This document shows, piece after piece, positions 46,976-56,427 of a DNA stretch of 64,000 nucleotides; the stretch's first letter is position 1; every line of letters starts with the position of its first letter. The position numbers and the translations under genes are program-made. The notes below the pieces were generated by a model that saw only the letters and a list, made by a program, of their open reading frames with translations, was not told the origin of the DNA and did not search any database. The DNA comes from Hydrogenophaga crocea (lineage in GTDB: Bacteria > Pseudomonadota > Gammaproteobacteria > Burkholderiales > Burkholderiaceae_C), in the NCBI RefSeq assembly GCF_011388215.1, contig NZ_CP049989.1, forward strand, positions 1,612,001-1,676,000, in the 5' to 3' direction.

Positions 46976-49551
46976 GCCAGGAAATCCTTGCGGCACAGGC
47001 CGCGCGCACCGCAGTGCTCGCAGGCCGCGCCCTCGCCGAGCGCGGGCAGCGGCGCACCGGCGGCGATGCGGTCGAGGTCGCTGGCCAGGCCTTGCAAGAG
47101 CGCGTCGCGCGCGGCGGCGAGGTCGTCGGGTTCGAGCAGCAGCGCCGGCTCGCCGTTGCGCGCATCGGTGAGGCTGAGGTAGCCGGCGCGCAGCACGGGG
47201 GCGTCGATCAGCGCGGCGTAGAACGCGAGCTGGGTGTCTTCGAAGGGCACGCGGATGCGCGCCTCGGTGCGCTGGCGGCTCTCGGTCTTGTAGTCGATCA
47301 GCACCGGCGTGCCGTCGGCGGCGTGGTCGATGCGGTCGAGCCGGCCGTACAGCCGCCAGCGGCCGACGCGGGCCTCGTGCGCGGCCTCGGCCTCGACGAA
47401 GCGGTGGCCCTGGGCCTCGTGTGCGTACAGCCAGCGCAGGTAGCCCTCGCGCAACGCGGGCCACTGGGCGCGGTACGGCAGAAAGCCGCTTGCGCCGTGC
47501 TCGAGCGTGAGGCCCTGGCTGTGGGCCACCGATTCGGCCAGGCGGTCGAGCGCCTCGCGGTCGGCGGCCTCGCCGGGGCGCGCCTCGCGCCGCTCGGCGT
47601 GGAAGGCGTGCAGCACGTCGTGCAGCCAGTTGCCCAGGTCGCGCGCGTCGGCTTCGGTGTCGAGCTCGTCGGCCTCGGCCAGGCGCAACTGGCGCAGGGC
47701 AAAAAAGCGGTAGGGGCAGCGCCGCAGGTCTTCGTAGGCGCTGGCCGACACGCGCTCGGGCACCAGCGTGGGCGCGCGGGGACGGGGTGCCGCGGTGCCG
47801 GCCGGGGCCAGCTCGCGCGGCGGCAGGGCCGCGTCGGCGGGCGCGATCGGCAACTGCTCGGCCCAGGGGCTGGGCAGCAGCGGGTCGCCGTTGTCGTGCT
47901 GGCGCCAGAGCACGTCGAGCGGCGTGCCATCGAGCAGGCTGGCCCAGGCCGAATCGGCGGCGGCGCGCAGGGCTTCGCGATCGGGCAGGCCCAGGGCCTC
48001 GCGCTGCTCGCGGGTCCAGGTGCCCACGGGGTCGGGGCTTGCGGGCAGGTGGCGCTCGTCGCAGCCCGGCGCCACCACGGCCGCGAACGCACGCCCCAGG
48101 CGATGGGCCAGGGGCAGCACCACGACCTGGGCTTCGCCTTGCACCGCCGGCTGGAAACCCGCGCCTTCGAGCACCTCGCGCACCCAGGCGTTGAAGCGCG
48201 CCGGCCGCCAGCGCGGGCGGCGCGGCGTGTCGCCACCGGCCGCAGCCGCTTCGCCCAGGCCCTCGAACTCGTGGGCCGCGTCGCCCAGGCGCAGCACGCG
48301 CAGCAGTTGTGCGCCCGCGGCATCGGCCTGCAAGGCGGCACGCTGGCCACTCAGCGCAAGCGCGGCGTCGGTGTCGCGCAGCCATTGCACCAACGGGCGC
48401 GGGGCCTGCAGGCCTTTGAGCAGCGCGTCCACGCCCTCGGGCCGCAGCGCCTCGGGCACGGCCGACCACAGCGCGATGCCCAGGCGGCGCAGCTCGCGTT
48501 CGAGCGCGCGCACCGCGCCGGCGTCGAAGGCCGGTGCGAGCTTGAGCCAGTCGAGCACGTCGTCGGTGCTGGCGCGTGGCGCGGCGGCGCGCAGCAGCGC
48601 CATCAGACCGGCGCCGGCCTGCGTGGTCGAGAGCTTCCAGCCCGCCTCGTCGCGCAGCCGCACGCCGGCTTCGTGCAGCAAGGCGCTCACGCGGCGCGTG
48701 AGCAGGCGGTCGTTGGCGATCAGCGCCACCGGGGCGCGGCCCGCATTGAGGTGTTCGAGCACGCAGGCCGCGGCGCTCAGGGCCTCGTGCTCGAAGTCGG
48801 CGCAGCGCAGCACGCGTGCGTTCGGGGCCGGGGCCTCGGCCGGACCCCAGTCGAGCACCACGCCCTGCTCGCCGCGTGCGCGGCACAGGGCTTCGGCCAG
48901 GGGATCGCTCTGGTGGCCAGGCAGCAGCACCAGGGCATCGGCGTCGGCCTGGGCCAGGGGCGACCAGAGCACGTCGGTGTCGAAGCCGCAGGCGCCGACC
49001 CAGGCCAGCGCCACGTGCGAGACCAGGCTTTCCCAGCGCGCATGGCCCACGCCCGGCAGGCCCAGGGCCTCGCGCGCGGCGTCGGCCCAGGCCTGGCGCT
49101 CGGCCGGCGGCCGGGCCGCGGCCAGCGGGGCGAGCTGGCCCGCGGTGTCGACCAGGCGTGCCACGAGTTCGCGGCGCAGGCCGGGCTCGGTGCCCGCGCC
49201 GAGCACGCGGTCGAGCCAGCCTTCGGCGACCAGCGCATCGCGCGCGGGATCGCGGCTAAGGTCTTCGGGGCTGCCGCTCCAGGGCATGAGGGTTTCGGCC
49301 CACTGGCGCGGCGTGGCAAAGCGCGGCACGAGGCCATGCGCGTGAGTGGCCGACCAGGCCTGGCGCGCCTGCGCAGCCAGCCGCGGGTGCGGCAGCAACA
49401 CCACGACGCGCGAGGCCGGCCAGCGGCGCGCCGCCAGCAAGGCATCGATCGCGGCCATGGCCGCGGGCCACGAACCGCATCTGGCGCGGCGCTGCAGGCC
49501 GTCTGCGGCAAGGGCCGACTCGCTGTGAGGTCTCGCGGGCGCGGGCGTCAT
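46972..49551 (-). CDS. addB: AddB-type nuclease subunit with iron-sulfur cluster
   Basis: An 859-aa partner of AddA. It has a helicase-like fold without a readable Walker A motif, a PD-(D/E)xK nuclease (PVLIDYKTESRQR, then EDTQLAFYAALI) and four Cys for an iron-sulfur cluster: one in DLRRCPYRFFALRQ and three at the C-terminus (CEHCGARGLC). The latter is the AddB nuclease signature. Loss of Walker A sets it apart from Bacillus AddB and matches the alpha/betaproteobacterial type as I recall it. It is the first gene of addB-addA-BaiN. Its start is 128 bases from trxA, transcribed the other way. Confidence 0.88.
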   Translation of the reverse strand: MTPAPARPHSESALAADGLQRRARCGSWPAAMAAIDALLAARRWPASRVVVLLPHPRLAAQARQAWSATHAHGLVPRFATPRQWAETLMPWSGSPEDLSRDPARDALVAEGWLDRVLGAGTEPGLRRELVARLVDTAGQLAPLAAARPPAERQAWADAAREALGLPGVGHARWESLVSHVALAWVGACGFDTDVLWSPLAQADADALVLLPGHQSDPLAEALCRARGEQGVVLDWGPAEAPAPNARVLRCADFEHEALSAAACVLEHLNAGRAPVALIANDRLLTRRVSALLHEAGVRLRDEAGWKLSTTQAGAGLMALLRAAAPRASTDDVLDWLKLAPAFDAGAVRALERELRRLGIALWSAVPEALRPEGVDALLKGLQAPRPLVQWLRDTDAALALSGQRAALQADAAGAQLLRVLRLGDAAHEFEGLGEAAAAGGDTPRRPRWRPARFNAWVREVLEGAGFQPAVQGEAQVVVLPLAHRLGRAFAAVVAPGCDERHLPASPDPVGTWTREQREALGLPDREALRAAADSAWASLLDGTPLDVLWRQHDNGDPLLPSPWAEQLPIAPADAALPPRELAPAGTAAPRPRAPTLVPERVSASAYEDLRRCPYRFFALRQLRLAEADELDTEADARDLGNWLHDVLHAFHAERREARPGEAADREALDRLAESVAHSQGLTLEHGASGFLPYRAQWPALREGYLRWLYAHEAQGHRFVEAEAAHEARVGRWRLYGRLDRIDHAADGTPVLIDYKTESRQRTEARIRVPFEDTQLAFYAALIDAPVLRAGYLSLTDARNGEPALLLEPDDLAAARDALLQGLASDLDRIAAGAPLPALGEGAACEHCGARGLCRKDFLA

Positions 49552-49679
49552 CGATAGGGGGTTTCTGTCACAATGCGGCCGCTCGCGTGAGGGGCCTGGG
49601 GGCGCAGCGACAACGTCGTGCCGTCCACCCCGAGCGATGAAACTGTAACCTCCCCCGCCTATCGAATCCGAGGACGACC

Positions 49680-50012
49680 ATGGCCAGCGATCTCATCAAA
49701 CACGTTTCCGACGCGACCTTCCAGGCCGACGTGCTGGACAGCAAGGCCCCCGTGCTGGTGGACTTCTGGGCCGAGTGGTGCGGTCCGTGCAAGATGATCG
49801 CGCCCATCCTCGACGAGGTGGCCGGCTCGTACAACGGCAAGCTGCAGATCGCCAAACTCAACGTCGACGACAACCGCGACGTGCCCGCCAAGTTCGGCAT
49901 CCGCGGCATCCCCACGCTGATGCTGTTCAAGGACGGCCAGCTCGCCGCCACCAAGGTCGGCGCGCTGAGCAAGGCGCAGCTCACGGCCTTCATCGATCAG
50001 CAGCTCGCCTGA
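49680..50012 (+). CDS. trxA: Thioredoxin
   Basis: A 110-aa thiol-disulfide reductant. The active site is [14 protein letters not shown], and the fold continues to the cis-Pro loop [16 protein letters not shown] lies before the ATG. The upstream 128 bases include a possible -10 CACAAT. It stands before rho in the usual order for these bacteria. Two GC-rich hairpins without T-tract follow (about 50023-50064), which suggests a rho-dependent or weak end before the rho promoter. Confidence 0.97.
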   Translation: MASDLIKHVSDATFQADVLDSKAPVLVDFWAEWCGPCKMIAPILDEVAGSYNGKLQIAKLNVDDNRDVPAKFGIRGIPTLMLFKDGQLAATKVGALSKAQLTAFIDQQLA

Positions 50013-50066
50013 GAAAGATCCAGCGGCCCGGGCACGCCCCGGGCCCGCGGGCCGCGTGCGGGCCCG

Positions 50067-50102
50067 ATGACAGGCGGTGGGCACTGCGTTTCCTGTCATA
50101 AT
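50067..50102 (+). promoter_or_regulatory. Dyad and -10 region in the rho leader
   Basis: ATGACAGG (50067-50074) and CCTGTCAT (50092-50099) are exact inverted copies 17 bases apart, and the right arm overlaps a CATAAT -10 element (50097-50102). It could be an operator of a dimeric regulator or an RNA hairpin. Rho is autoregulated by attenuation in E. coli; here only the symmetry is seen. Confidence 0.45.
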
Positions 50103-50217
50103 CCGCCGCACATCGGCCTCACCGGCGCCGATGCTCTCCTCGCGCAACGTCCGACATCCGGACCTCAGCGCACACCCCCCCGCATATCCCTACCGCCTCC
50201 ACGCTGGAGTGACGTCC

Positions 50218-51483
50218 ATGCACCTCAACGAACTCAAGGCCCTGCACGTATCCGAAGTGGTCAAGCAGGCCGAAGCGCTCGAGATCGAGAACACCGGCCG
50301 CATGCGCAAGCAGGAGCTGATGTTCGCCATCATCAAGAAGCGCGCGAAGACCGGCGAACAGATCTACGCCGATGGCGTGCTCGAAGTGCTGCCCGATGGC
50401 TTCGGGTTCCTGCGCGCGCCCGACACCAGCTACACGGCGAGCACCGACGACATCTACATCTCGCCCAGCCAGATCCGCCGCTTCAACCTGCACACCGGCG
50501 ACATGATCGAGGGCGAGGTGCGCATTCCCAAGGACGGCGAGCGCTACTTCGCACTCAACAAGCTCGACAAGATCAACGGCCTGCCCCCCGAGGACAACAA
50601 GCACAAGATCATGTTCGAGAACCTGACGCCGCTGTTCCCCAAGGAACAGATGCGCCTCGAACGCGACAACCTAAAGGGCGATGAGAACATCACCGGCCGC
50701 ATCATCGACATCATTGCGCCCATCGGCCGCGGCCAGCGCGCGCTGATCGTGGCCCCGCCCAAGAGCGGCAAGACGGTGATGATGCAGCACATCTGCCACG
50801 CCATCACGGCCAACCACCCCGACGTGGAGCTGATGGTGCTGCTGGTGGACGAGCGCCCCGAGGAAGTGACCGAGATGCAGCGCACCGTGCGCGGCGAGGT
50901 CATCGCCTCCACCTTCGACGAGCCCGCCGCGCGCCACGTGCATGTGGCCGAGATGGTGATCGAGCGCGCCAAGCGCCTGGTCGAGCTCAAGAAGGACGTG
51001 GTGATCATGCTCGACTCCATCACCCGCCTGGCCCGCGCCTACAACAACGTGCTGCCCTCATCGGGCAAGGTGCTCACCGGCGGCGTCGACGCCAACGCGC
51101 TGCAGCGCCCCAAGCGCTTCTTCGGCGCCGCGCGCAAGGTTGAAGAAGGCGGTTCGCTCACCATCATCGCCACCGCGCTGGTCGACACGGGCTCGCGCAT
51201 GGACGAGGTGATCTTCGAAGAGTTCAAGGGCACCGGCAACTGCGAGATCCACCTCGACCGCCGCCTCTACGAAAAACGCGTCTTCCCCTCCATCCAGCTC
51301 AACCGCAGCGGCACGCGCCGTGAAGAGCTGCTGCTGCAGCCCGAGATCCTGCAGAAGACCCGGATCCTGCGCCAGTTCATGTACAACATGGACGAGATCG
51401 AGTCCATGGAGATGGTGCTCAAGAGCATGAAGGCCACGAAGAACAACTCGGAGTTCTTCGACATGATGAGGCGCGGCGGTTGA
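50218..51483 (+). CDS. rho: Transcription termination factor Rho
   Basis: A 421-aa hexameric RNA helicase that ends transcripts. The N-terminal RNA-binding part ([12 protein letters not shown]), Walker A ([10 protein letters not shown]), Walker B ([16 protein letters not shown]), Q-loop and R-loop ([15 protein letters not shown]) are all intact. It starts [14 protein letters not shown] as in other betaproteobacteria, so I use the ATG at 50218, not the upstream frame. The leader of about 110-115 bases from the -10 element is long enough for autoregulation. rpmE2 follows after 96 bases with its own -10. Confidence 0.98.
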   Translation: MHLNELKALHVSEVVKQAEALEIENTGRMRKQELMFAIIKKRAKTGEQIYADGVLEVLPDGFGFLRAPDTSYTASTDDIYISPSQIRRFNLHTGDMIEGEVRIPKDGERYFALNKLDKINGLPPEDNKHKIMFENLTPLFPKEQMRLERDNLKGDENITGRIIDIIAPIGRGQRALIVAPPKSGKTVMMQHICHAITANHPDVELMVLLVDERPEEVTEMQRTVRGEVIASTFDEPAARHVHVAEMVIERAKRLVELKKDVVIMLDSITRLARAYNNVLPSSGKVLTGGVDANALQRPKRFFGAARKVEEGGSLTIIATALVDTGSRMDEVIFEEFKGTGNCEIHLDRRLYEKRVFPSIQLNRSGTRREELLLQPEILQKTRILRQFMYNMDEIESMEMVLKSMKATKNNSEFFDMMRRGG

Positions 51484-51498
51484 TCTACCTGCCTGGGC

Positions 51499-51504
51499 TA
51501 TAAT
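51499..51504 (+). promoter_or_regulatory. Consensus -10 element of rpmE2
   Basis: TATAAT is followed by CG, and the ATG is 75 bases later. A partly matching TTGATC is only 13 bases upstream of it, too close for a normal -35, so the -35 is unclear. Confidence 0.55.
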
Positions 51505-51579
51505 CGTCGACTTTGCTTGGCGGCAAGTACGTCGGAAGGGTTCCGGCGCGGCTGTCGCACCCGACCACAAGGAATCGCC

Positions 51580-51834
51580 ATGAAAGAAGGCATCCACCCC
51601 AACTACCGCGACGTCTGTTTCCTCGACCTGTCGAACAACTTCAAGTTCGTCACCCGTTCGTGCGCGAACACCAAGGAAACCATCAAGATGGACGACGGCC
51701 GCGAACTGCCGCTGTTCAAGCTCGATACCTCGAGCGAATCGCACCCCTTCTACACCGGCACGCAAAAGAGCGTGGACAACATGGGCGGCCGCGTCGAGAA
51801 ATTCCGCAACCGCTACGCCAAGACCGCCAAATAA
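51580..51834 (+). CDS. rpmE2: Ribosomal protein bL31, type B
   Basis: An 84-aa large-subunit protein. MKEGIHPNYRDVCFLDLSNNFKF and SHPFYTGTQK are the family marks. The zinc-binding CxxC of type A bL31 is missing, so this is the zinc-free paralogue that many bacteria use under zinc shortage, here apparently under a plain promoter. The ATG at 51580 has AAGGAA six bases upstream. A strong terminator follows. Confidence 0.96.
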   Translation: MKEGIHPNYRDVCFLDLSNNFKFVTRSCANTKETIKMDDGRELPLFKLDTSSESHPFYTGTQKSVDNMGGRVEKFRNRYAKTAK

Positions 51835-51852
51835 GCCGGCGCCTGGCCCCAG

Positions 51853-51883
51853 AAAAGCAGCCGAATCCCGGCTGCTTTTTTTT
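51853..51883 (+). terminator. Intrinsic terminator after rpmE2
   Basis: AGCAGCCG and CGGCTGCT pair around AATCC, extended by A and T runs and followed by at least eight T's. This ends the rho-rpmE2 region. Confidence 0.92.
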
Positions 51884-51912
51884 CGCCCCTCTGCTGGCGC
51901 GCAGCCCGCTTG

Positions 51913-51918
51913 TATAGT
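51913..51918 (+). promoter_or_regulatory. -10 element of the GT-C-like gene, predicted near-leaderless
   Basis: TATAGT is placed to start transcription about two bases before the GTG at 51927. No Shine-Dalgarno is present. Confidence 0.5.
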
Positions 51919-51926
51919 CCCCAGCC

Positions 51927-53639
51927 GTGAACCGACCGACGCCCGCCATCGTGAGCCAGTCGGCCGTGCGCCGCCTGCCGCGCCCGGCCCTGATCCTGTT
52001 CTGTGTGGCCTATGTGCTGCCCGGTTTTCTCGGCCGCGAACCCTGGAAGGTGGACGATGTGGGTGCCCTGGGCGCCATGCTGGAGCTGGCCGCGGGGCAG
52101 GCGTCATGGTGGCAGCCCACGGTGCTGGGCCTGCCGGTGGAAGAAGCCGGCCCGCTGCCCTACTGGCTGGGCGCGGTGTTCATCCGCGCATTGCCTTTCC
52201 TGTCTCCCGATTTCGCGGCCCGCATCCCGTTCGGCGTGCTGCTGTCGCTCACGCTCGCGGCCACCTGGTACGCGAGCTACCAGCTGGCGCGCCAGCCCGC
52301 GGCGCTGCCCGTGGCCTTCGCCTTCGGCGGTGAGGCCCAACCCGCCGATTACGCGCGCGCCCTGGCCGACGCCGCGCTGCTCGCGCTCGTGGCCTGCCTG
52401 GGCCTGGCGCAGCTCTCGCACGAGACCTCGCCCGACCTCGCGCGCCTGGCCTGCACGGCCATGAGCCTGCTGGGCGCGGCCCGGCTTTCACACCCTGGCG
52501 CGTCCCAGCCCTGGCGCGCCCTGCCCTGGTGGTTCGCGGGGGTGTTCGGCCTGGCGCTCAGTGGCGCGGCCGGCCTCGCGGCGCTGCTGGGCGCGGGCTG
52601 GCTCGCGGTGCTGGCCTGGCGGCTGCTGCACACCGATGCCGACGCTTCGCGCGACAAAGCCTATTTCCCTGTGCTGGGCCTGGCCGCCGCCGCTTGGCTG
52701 GGCATGGCGATGGCGAGCCAGTGGCTGGACGCCTGGAACTGGCCCGATGTGCAGGCCACCCTGAGGGCGCCCTATTGGGAGAGCTGGGGCCGGCTGCTGG
52801 TCTGGTTCACCTGGCCCGCATGGCCGCTGGCGCTGTGGACGCTGTGGCGCTGGCGCCGCCAATGGGTGCAGGCGCATGTGGCGCTGCCGCTGTGGGCGGT
52901 GCTGGTGGTGGTGGGCTTCTCGGCGGTGTCCGACGACCGCGACCGCACCCTGCTGCTGGCCCTGCCGGCGCTGGCCGCGCTGGCCGCCTTCGCGCTGCCC
53001 ACGCTGCGGCGCAGCGTATCGGCCCTGATCGACTGGTTCACGCTGCTGTTCTTCTCGTTCTGCGCCCTCGTGATCTGGGTGATCTGGTTCGCCATGATGA
53101 CCGGCGTGCCCGCCAAGCCCGCGGCCAACGTGGCCCGCCTGGCCCCGGGCTTCGTGCCCGAGTTCTCGTTCGGCCTGTTCCTGGCCAGTGCGCTGGCCAC
53201 CGGCGCCTGGCTCTGGCTGGTGGGCTGGCGGGTGGGCCGGCACCGCGAAGCGCTCTGGAAAAGCCTGGTGCTGCCCGCCGCGGGCGCCACGCTGTGCTGG
53301 CTGCTGCTCATGACGCTGTGGCTGCCGCTGCTCGATTTCGGCCGCAGCTACGGCCCGATTTCGCGCCGCATCGCCACGCTGGTGCCGCCCGGCAGTTGCG
53401 TGCTGGTCGACGGACTCACGCAGGCGCAGATCTCGGCGCTGCGCTACCACGGCAAGCTCGAGCTCGTGCGTACCACGGGCGGGTCGGACGCGCGCTGCCA
53501 GGGCATGGTGGTGTCGCCCGACACGCAGGCCACGCTGGCCGAGCGCGTCGACCTCACGCAGTGGGCCTTCAAGGCCACCGTGCGCCGCCTCACGGACAAC
53601 AAGGAAAGCCTGCTGTACTACCAGCGCGTAGGCGGCTGA
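51927..53639 (+). CDS. ArnT/PMT-like GT-C membrane glycosyltransferase-like protein
   Basis: A 570-aa inner-membrane protein with about 11 helices. The first periplasmic loop has the GT-C pattern: FLGREPWKVDDVGALGAM and the later pair of charged residues, followed by VEEAGPLPYWLGAVF. This resembles ArnT and other lipid-linked sugar transferases. The C-terminal 110 residues are soluble and periplasmic (RRIATLVPPGSCVLVDG). Substrate unknown. The start is a GTG; it is monocistronic and convergent with phoR (10 bases apart). Confidence 0.82.
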   Translation: MNRPTPAIVSQSAVRRLPRPALILFCVAYVLPGFLGREPWKVDDVGALGAMLELAAGQASWWQPTVLGLPVEEAGPLPYWLGAVFIRALPFLSPDFAARIPFGVLLSLTLAATWYASYQLARQPAALPVAFAFGGEAQPADYARALADAALLALVACLGLAQLSHETSPDLARLACTAMSLLGAARLSHPGASQPWRALPWWFAGVFGLALSGAAGLAALLGAGWLAVLAWRLLHTDADASRDKAYFPVLGLAAAAWLGMAMASQWLDAWNWPDVQATLRAPYWESWGRLLVWFTWPAWPLALWTLWRWRRQWVQAHVALPLWAVLVVVGFSAVSDDRDRTLLLALPALAALAAFALPTLRRSVSALIDWFTLLFFSFCALVIWVIWFAMMTGVPAKPAANVARLAPGFVPEFSFGLFLASALATGAWLWLVGWRVGRHREALWKSLVLPAAGATLCWLLLMTLWLPLLDFGRSYGPISRRIATLVPPGSCVLVDGLTQAQISALRYHGKLELVRTTGGSDARCQGMVVSPDTQATLAERVDLTQWAFKATVRRLTDNKESLLYYQRVGG

Positions 53640-53649
53640 GGCTGAATGT

Positions 53650-54972
53650 TCAGCCGGGTTCGGCTTCGCGCACGCGCGTGGGCGGCAGCACGAGGTTGAA
53701 GCTCGAGCCGCGGCCCAGCTCGCTGCTGACCTCGAGCCGGCCGCCGTGGCGCTGGGCCACGTGTTTCACGATCGCCAGCCCCAGGCCGGTGCCGCCGGTC
53801 TCGCGCGAGCGGCTGCGGTCCACGCGGTAGAAGCGCTCGGTCAGGCGTGGCAGGTGCTCGGCCGCGATGCCCGGGCCTTGGTCGCGCACGAAAAACTCGG
53901 CGCAGCCGTCGTCGCGCAGCCGCCAACCCGGCTCGATGAGACCGCCACCCGGCGTGTAGCGCACGGCATTGCTCATGAGGTTGGACATGGCGCTGATGAG
54001 CTCGGACTTGGCGCCCGAGATCCAGAACGGCGGGCTGTCCAGCGGCTCGATGCGGTGCGGCGCCGCGGCCGAAATGGCCTGGGTGAGCCCGCGGCCCTCC
54101 TGCACCACGTGGTCGAGCAGTTCCTGGGTCGACACCCACTCGCCCTGCCCCGGCGCCGGGCTGCCTTCGAGGCGCGAGAGGGTAAGCAGGTCGTTGACCA
54201 GCGTCTGCATGCGGTGGGCCTGCTGGCTCATGAGGCCCAGGTACTGGTGGCGCTCCTCGGGGCTGAGCTCCAGGCTTTGCATGGTTTCCACGAAGCCGCT
54301 GAGCACGGTGAGCGGCGTGCGGATCTCGTGCGAGACGTTGGCGACGAAATCGCGCCGCATGGTTTCGGCGAGCTGCACCGCGGTCACGTCGCGCGTGAGC
54401 ATGAGCTTGCGCTTCTTGCCGTAGGGGTGCAGCTGCAGCGAGATCTTGGTGGGTTGCGAGGGGCGAGGCCCGACGCCGTCGATGGTGATCTCGTGGCCGA
54501 AGTCGCCCGCGTTGAGGTAGGCGTTGAAGGCCGGATGCCGCACCATGTTGCGCACGTACTGGCCGAGATCGCGCTGCGGGTCGAAGCCGAGCTGGTTGGC
54601 CGCCGTGAGGTTGCACCACTCGATGCGGCCCGACGCGTCGAGCAGCACCACGCCATTGGGCGAAGCCTGAATGGCCGCAAGGAAGTCCTCGAGCCGCGCG
54701 TCGCTGTTCTGCGCCTTCTTCTCGAGCTTCTTGGCGAGCTTGCGCGCGCGGTCGAGCAGTTCGCCCCAGAAGCCGCCATACGCGGGCATGCGCGAGGGAT
54801 CGGCCTTGTTGAACCAGCGCAGCACGCGCACCGACTGGATGGTGTCGCGCAGGGCCCAGAGCCCGGCACCGACGAGCGCACCCCCAAACGTCAGGGCCGC
54901 CTCGTTGGCGGCCCAGCCCACCGATGCCCCCAGTGCGACCAGGAGCATCAATTCGAGAACACGACGGCTCAT
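53650..54972 (-). CDS. phoR: Phosphate regulon sensor kinase PhoR
   Basis: A 440-aa membrane histidine kinase. Two N-terminal hydrophobic segments, a PAS domain (AIQASPNGVVLLDASGRIEW), HisKA with the His in FVANVSHEIRTPLT, and a HATPase (GGTGLGLAIVKH) are seen. It senses phosphate status through PstSCAB-PhoU and phosphorylates PhoB. It overlaps the phoB stop by four bases and is the last gene of the pst-pho operon. Confidence 0.95.
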   Translation of the reverse strand: MSRRVLELMLLVALGASVGWAANEAALTFGGALVGAGLWALRDTIQSVRVLRWFNKADPSRMPAYGGFWGELLDRARKLAKKLEKKAQNSDARLEDFLAAIQASPNGVVLLDASGRIEWCNLTAANQLGFDPQRDLGQYVRNMVRHPAFNAYLNAGDFGHEITIDGVGPRPSQPTKISLQLHPYGKKRKLMLTRDVTAVQLAETMRRDFVANVSHEIRTPLTVLSGFVETMQSLELSPEERHQYLGLMSQQAHRMQTLVNDLLTLSRLEGSPAPGQGEWVSTQELLDHVVQEGRGLTQAISAAAPHRIEPLDSPPFWISGAKSELISAMSNLMSNAVRYTPGGGLIEPGWRLRDDGCAEFFVRDQGPGIAAEHLPRLTERFYRVDRSRSRETGGTGLGLAIVKHVAQRHGGRLEVSSELGRGSSFNLVLPPTRVREAEPG

Positions 54973-55703
54973 GTCGCCGACATCGGCGTGTTGTGCGGAT
55001 TGCGCCCCGAGGTGCTGGCCATGGCGGTGAGGCGGTAACCCGCGCCCCGCACGGTCTCGATCATGCCGGCCGCGTCACCCAGCGACTCCCTCAAGCGTTT
55101 GACATGAACGTCCACGGTGCGCTCCTCGATGAACACATGGTCTCCCCAGACCTTGTCGAGCAGCGTACCACGCGTGTGCACACGTTCGGCGTGCTTCATG
55201 AGGTAGTGCAGCAGCTTGAACTCGGTGGGGCCCACCTTGAGTTCGCGGCCGCGAAAGCTCACGCGGTAGGTGGCGGCGTCGAGCGCGAGCTCGCCCACCT
55301 GCACCGAGTCGTTCACGATCTCGGGCGCGCGGCGGCGCAGCACGGCGCGGATGCGCGCGAGCAGCTCCTGGGTCGAGAACGGTTTGGTGATGTAGTCGTC
55401 AGCGCCGGCGTCCAGGCCCTGCACCTTGTCGCTCTCGTCGCTGCGCGCCGTGAGCATGAGGATGGGGACGGTCTTGGTGCGATCGTTCTTGCGCCACTGC
55501 TTGGCCAGCACCGCCCCGCTCTCGCCGGGCAGCATCCAGTCGAGCAGGATGACGTCGGGCAGCACGGCATCGACCTCGCGCTGCGCGGCCACGCCGTCGA
55601 AGACGACGGTGGGCGCGAAGCCGTTGTGCCGGAGGTTGACGGCAATCAGTTCGGCGATGGAGGGCTCGTCCTCCACCACGAGGACGCGGGGCAGCTTTCT
55701 CAT
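54969..55703 (-). CDS. phoB: Phosphate regulon response regulator PhoB
   Basis: A 244-aa OmpR-family activator. The receiver has the phospho-acceptor Asp in VILLDWMLPGESG and Lys in YITKPF; the winged-helix output domain ends RGAGYRL. The region VGPTEFKLLHYLMKHAERV is typical of PhoB. It activates promoters with Pho boxes such as the one upstream of pstS. It overlaps phoU and phoR by ATGA on both sides, which gives coupled translation. Confidence 0.97.
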   Translation of the reverse strand: MRKLPRVLVVEDEPSIAELIAVNLRHNGFAPTVVFDGVAAQREVDAVLPDVILLDWMLPGESGAVLAKQWRKNDRTKTVPILMLTARSDESDKVQGLDAGADDYITKPFSTQELLARIRAVLRRRAPEIVNDSVQVGELALDAATYRVSFRGRELKVGPTEFKLLHYLMKHAERVHTRGTLLDKVWGDHVFIEERTVDVHVKRLRESLGDAAGMIETVRGAGYRLTAMASTSGRNPHNTPMSAT

Positions 55704-56401
55704 CCTGCGATCGATTCCACTTTGTCCACGGGCGAGTGACGGACGTCTTCGCCCTTGACGATGAAGATGATCTGTTCGGCGATGTTCTTGGCGTGGTCGC
55801 CCACGCGTTCGATGGACTTCGCGAGGAACAGCAGGTCCAGGCTCGGCGAGATGGTGCGCGCGTCTTCCATCATGTAGGTGATGAGCTTGCGCAGGAAACC
55901 GTTGTACTCGCGGTCGATGTCGTCGTCGGCCTTGATGATGGACACGGCCATCTGCGTGTCCAGCCGCGCGAACGAGTCGAGCGAGCGGCGCAGCAGCGCG
56001 GTGGCCAGGTCGGCCGCCAGGCGGAGCTCGGAGATCGGCAGGTTGCGCGGCGTGCCGCTCTCGATGATGGACTTGACCATGCGCGCGATGCGCGCCACCT
56101 CGTCGCCCGCGCGCTCGAGGTTCTGCGTGGTGCGCGAGATCGCCATCAGGAAGCGCAGGTCGCGCGCGGTGGGCTGGCGGCGGCCGATGGTGGAGATGAT
56201 CTCGTGGTCGATCGTCACTTCCATCTGGTTGATGCGGGTCTCGTTCTCGAGCACCTGGTCGGCCGATTCCAAGCTCATGTTGACCAGGGCGTAGATCGCC
56301 TGGTGCAGCTGCGATTCGACCAGGCCGCCCATTTCGAGCACATGGGTGGAGATGGAGTTGAGTTCGGCGTCGAACTGGCTGGAGAGGTGTTTGTCGCTCA
56401 T
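55700..56401 (-). CDS. phoU: Phosphate transport regulator PhoU
   Basis: A 233-aa protein of two repeated three-helix units. Each carries the metal-binding acidic pattern, as in ERAGDEVARIARM and ERVGDHAKNIAEQ. It transmits the state of the Pst importer to PhoR and keeps the Pho regulon off in excess phosphate. The ATG at 56401 has GGGAGA upstream; the larger frame is the shadow of pstB and pstA. It stands between pstB and phoB. Confidence 0.97.
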   Translation of the reverse strand: MSDKHLSSQFDAELNSISTHVLEMGGLVESQLHQAIYALVNMSLESADQVLENETRINQMEVTIDHEIISTIGRRQPTARDLRFLMAISRTTQNLERAGDEVARIARMVKSIIESGTPRNLPISELRLAADLATALLRRSLDSFARLDTQMAVSIIKADDDIDREYNGFLRKLITYMMEDARTISPSLDLLFLAKSIERVGDHAKNIAEQIIFIVKGEDVRHSPVDKVESIAG

Positions 56402-56427
56402 GGGGGTGTCTCCCTTGGGGCCGGGTA

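Noticed and set aside
46976..48886. N-terminal extension of addA through the addB region
   Set aside because: The AddA fold starts at 46975 with an ATGA overlap; the upstream text is Arg/Pro-rich frame shadow of addB.
53640..53655. GGCTGA/TCAGCC hairpin between the GT-C gene and phoR
   Set aside because: Six-base stem, no T-tract, and it arises largely from the two convergent stop codons.
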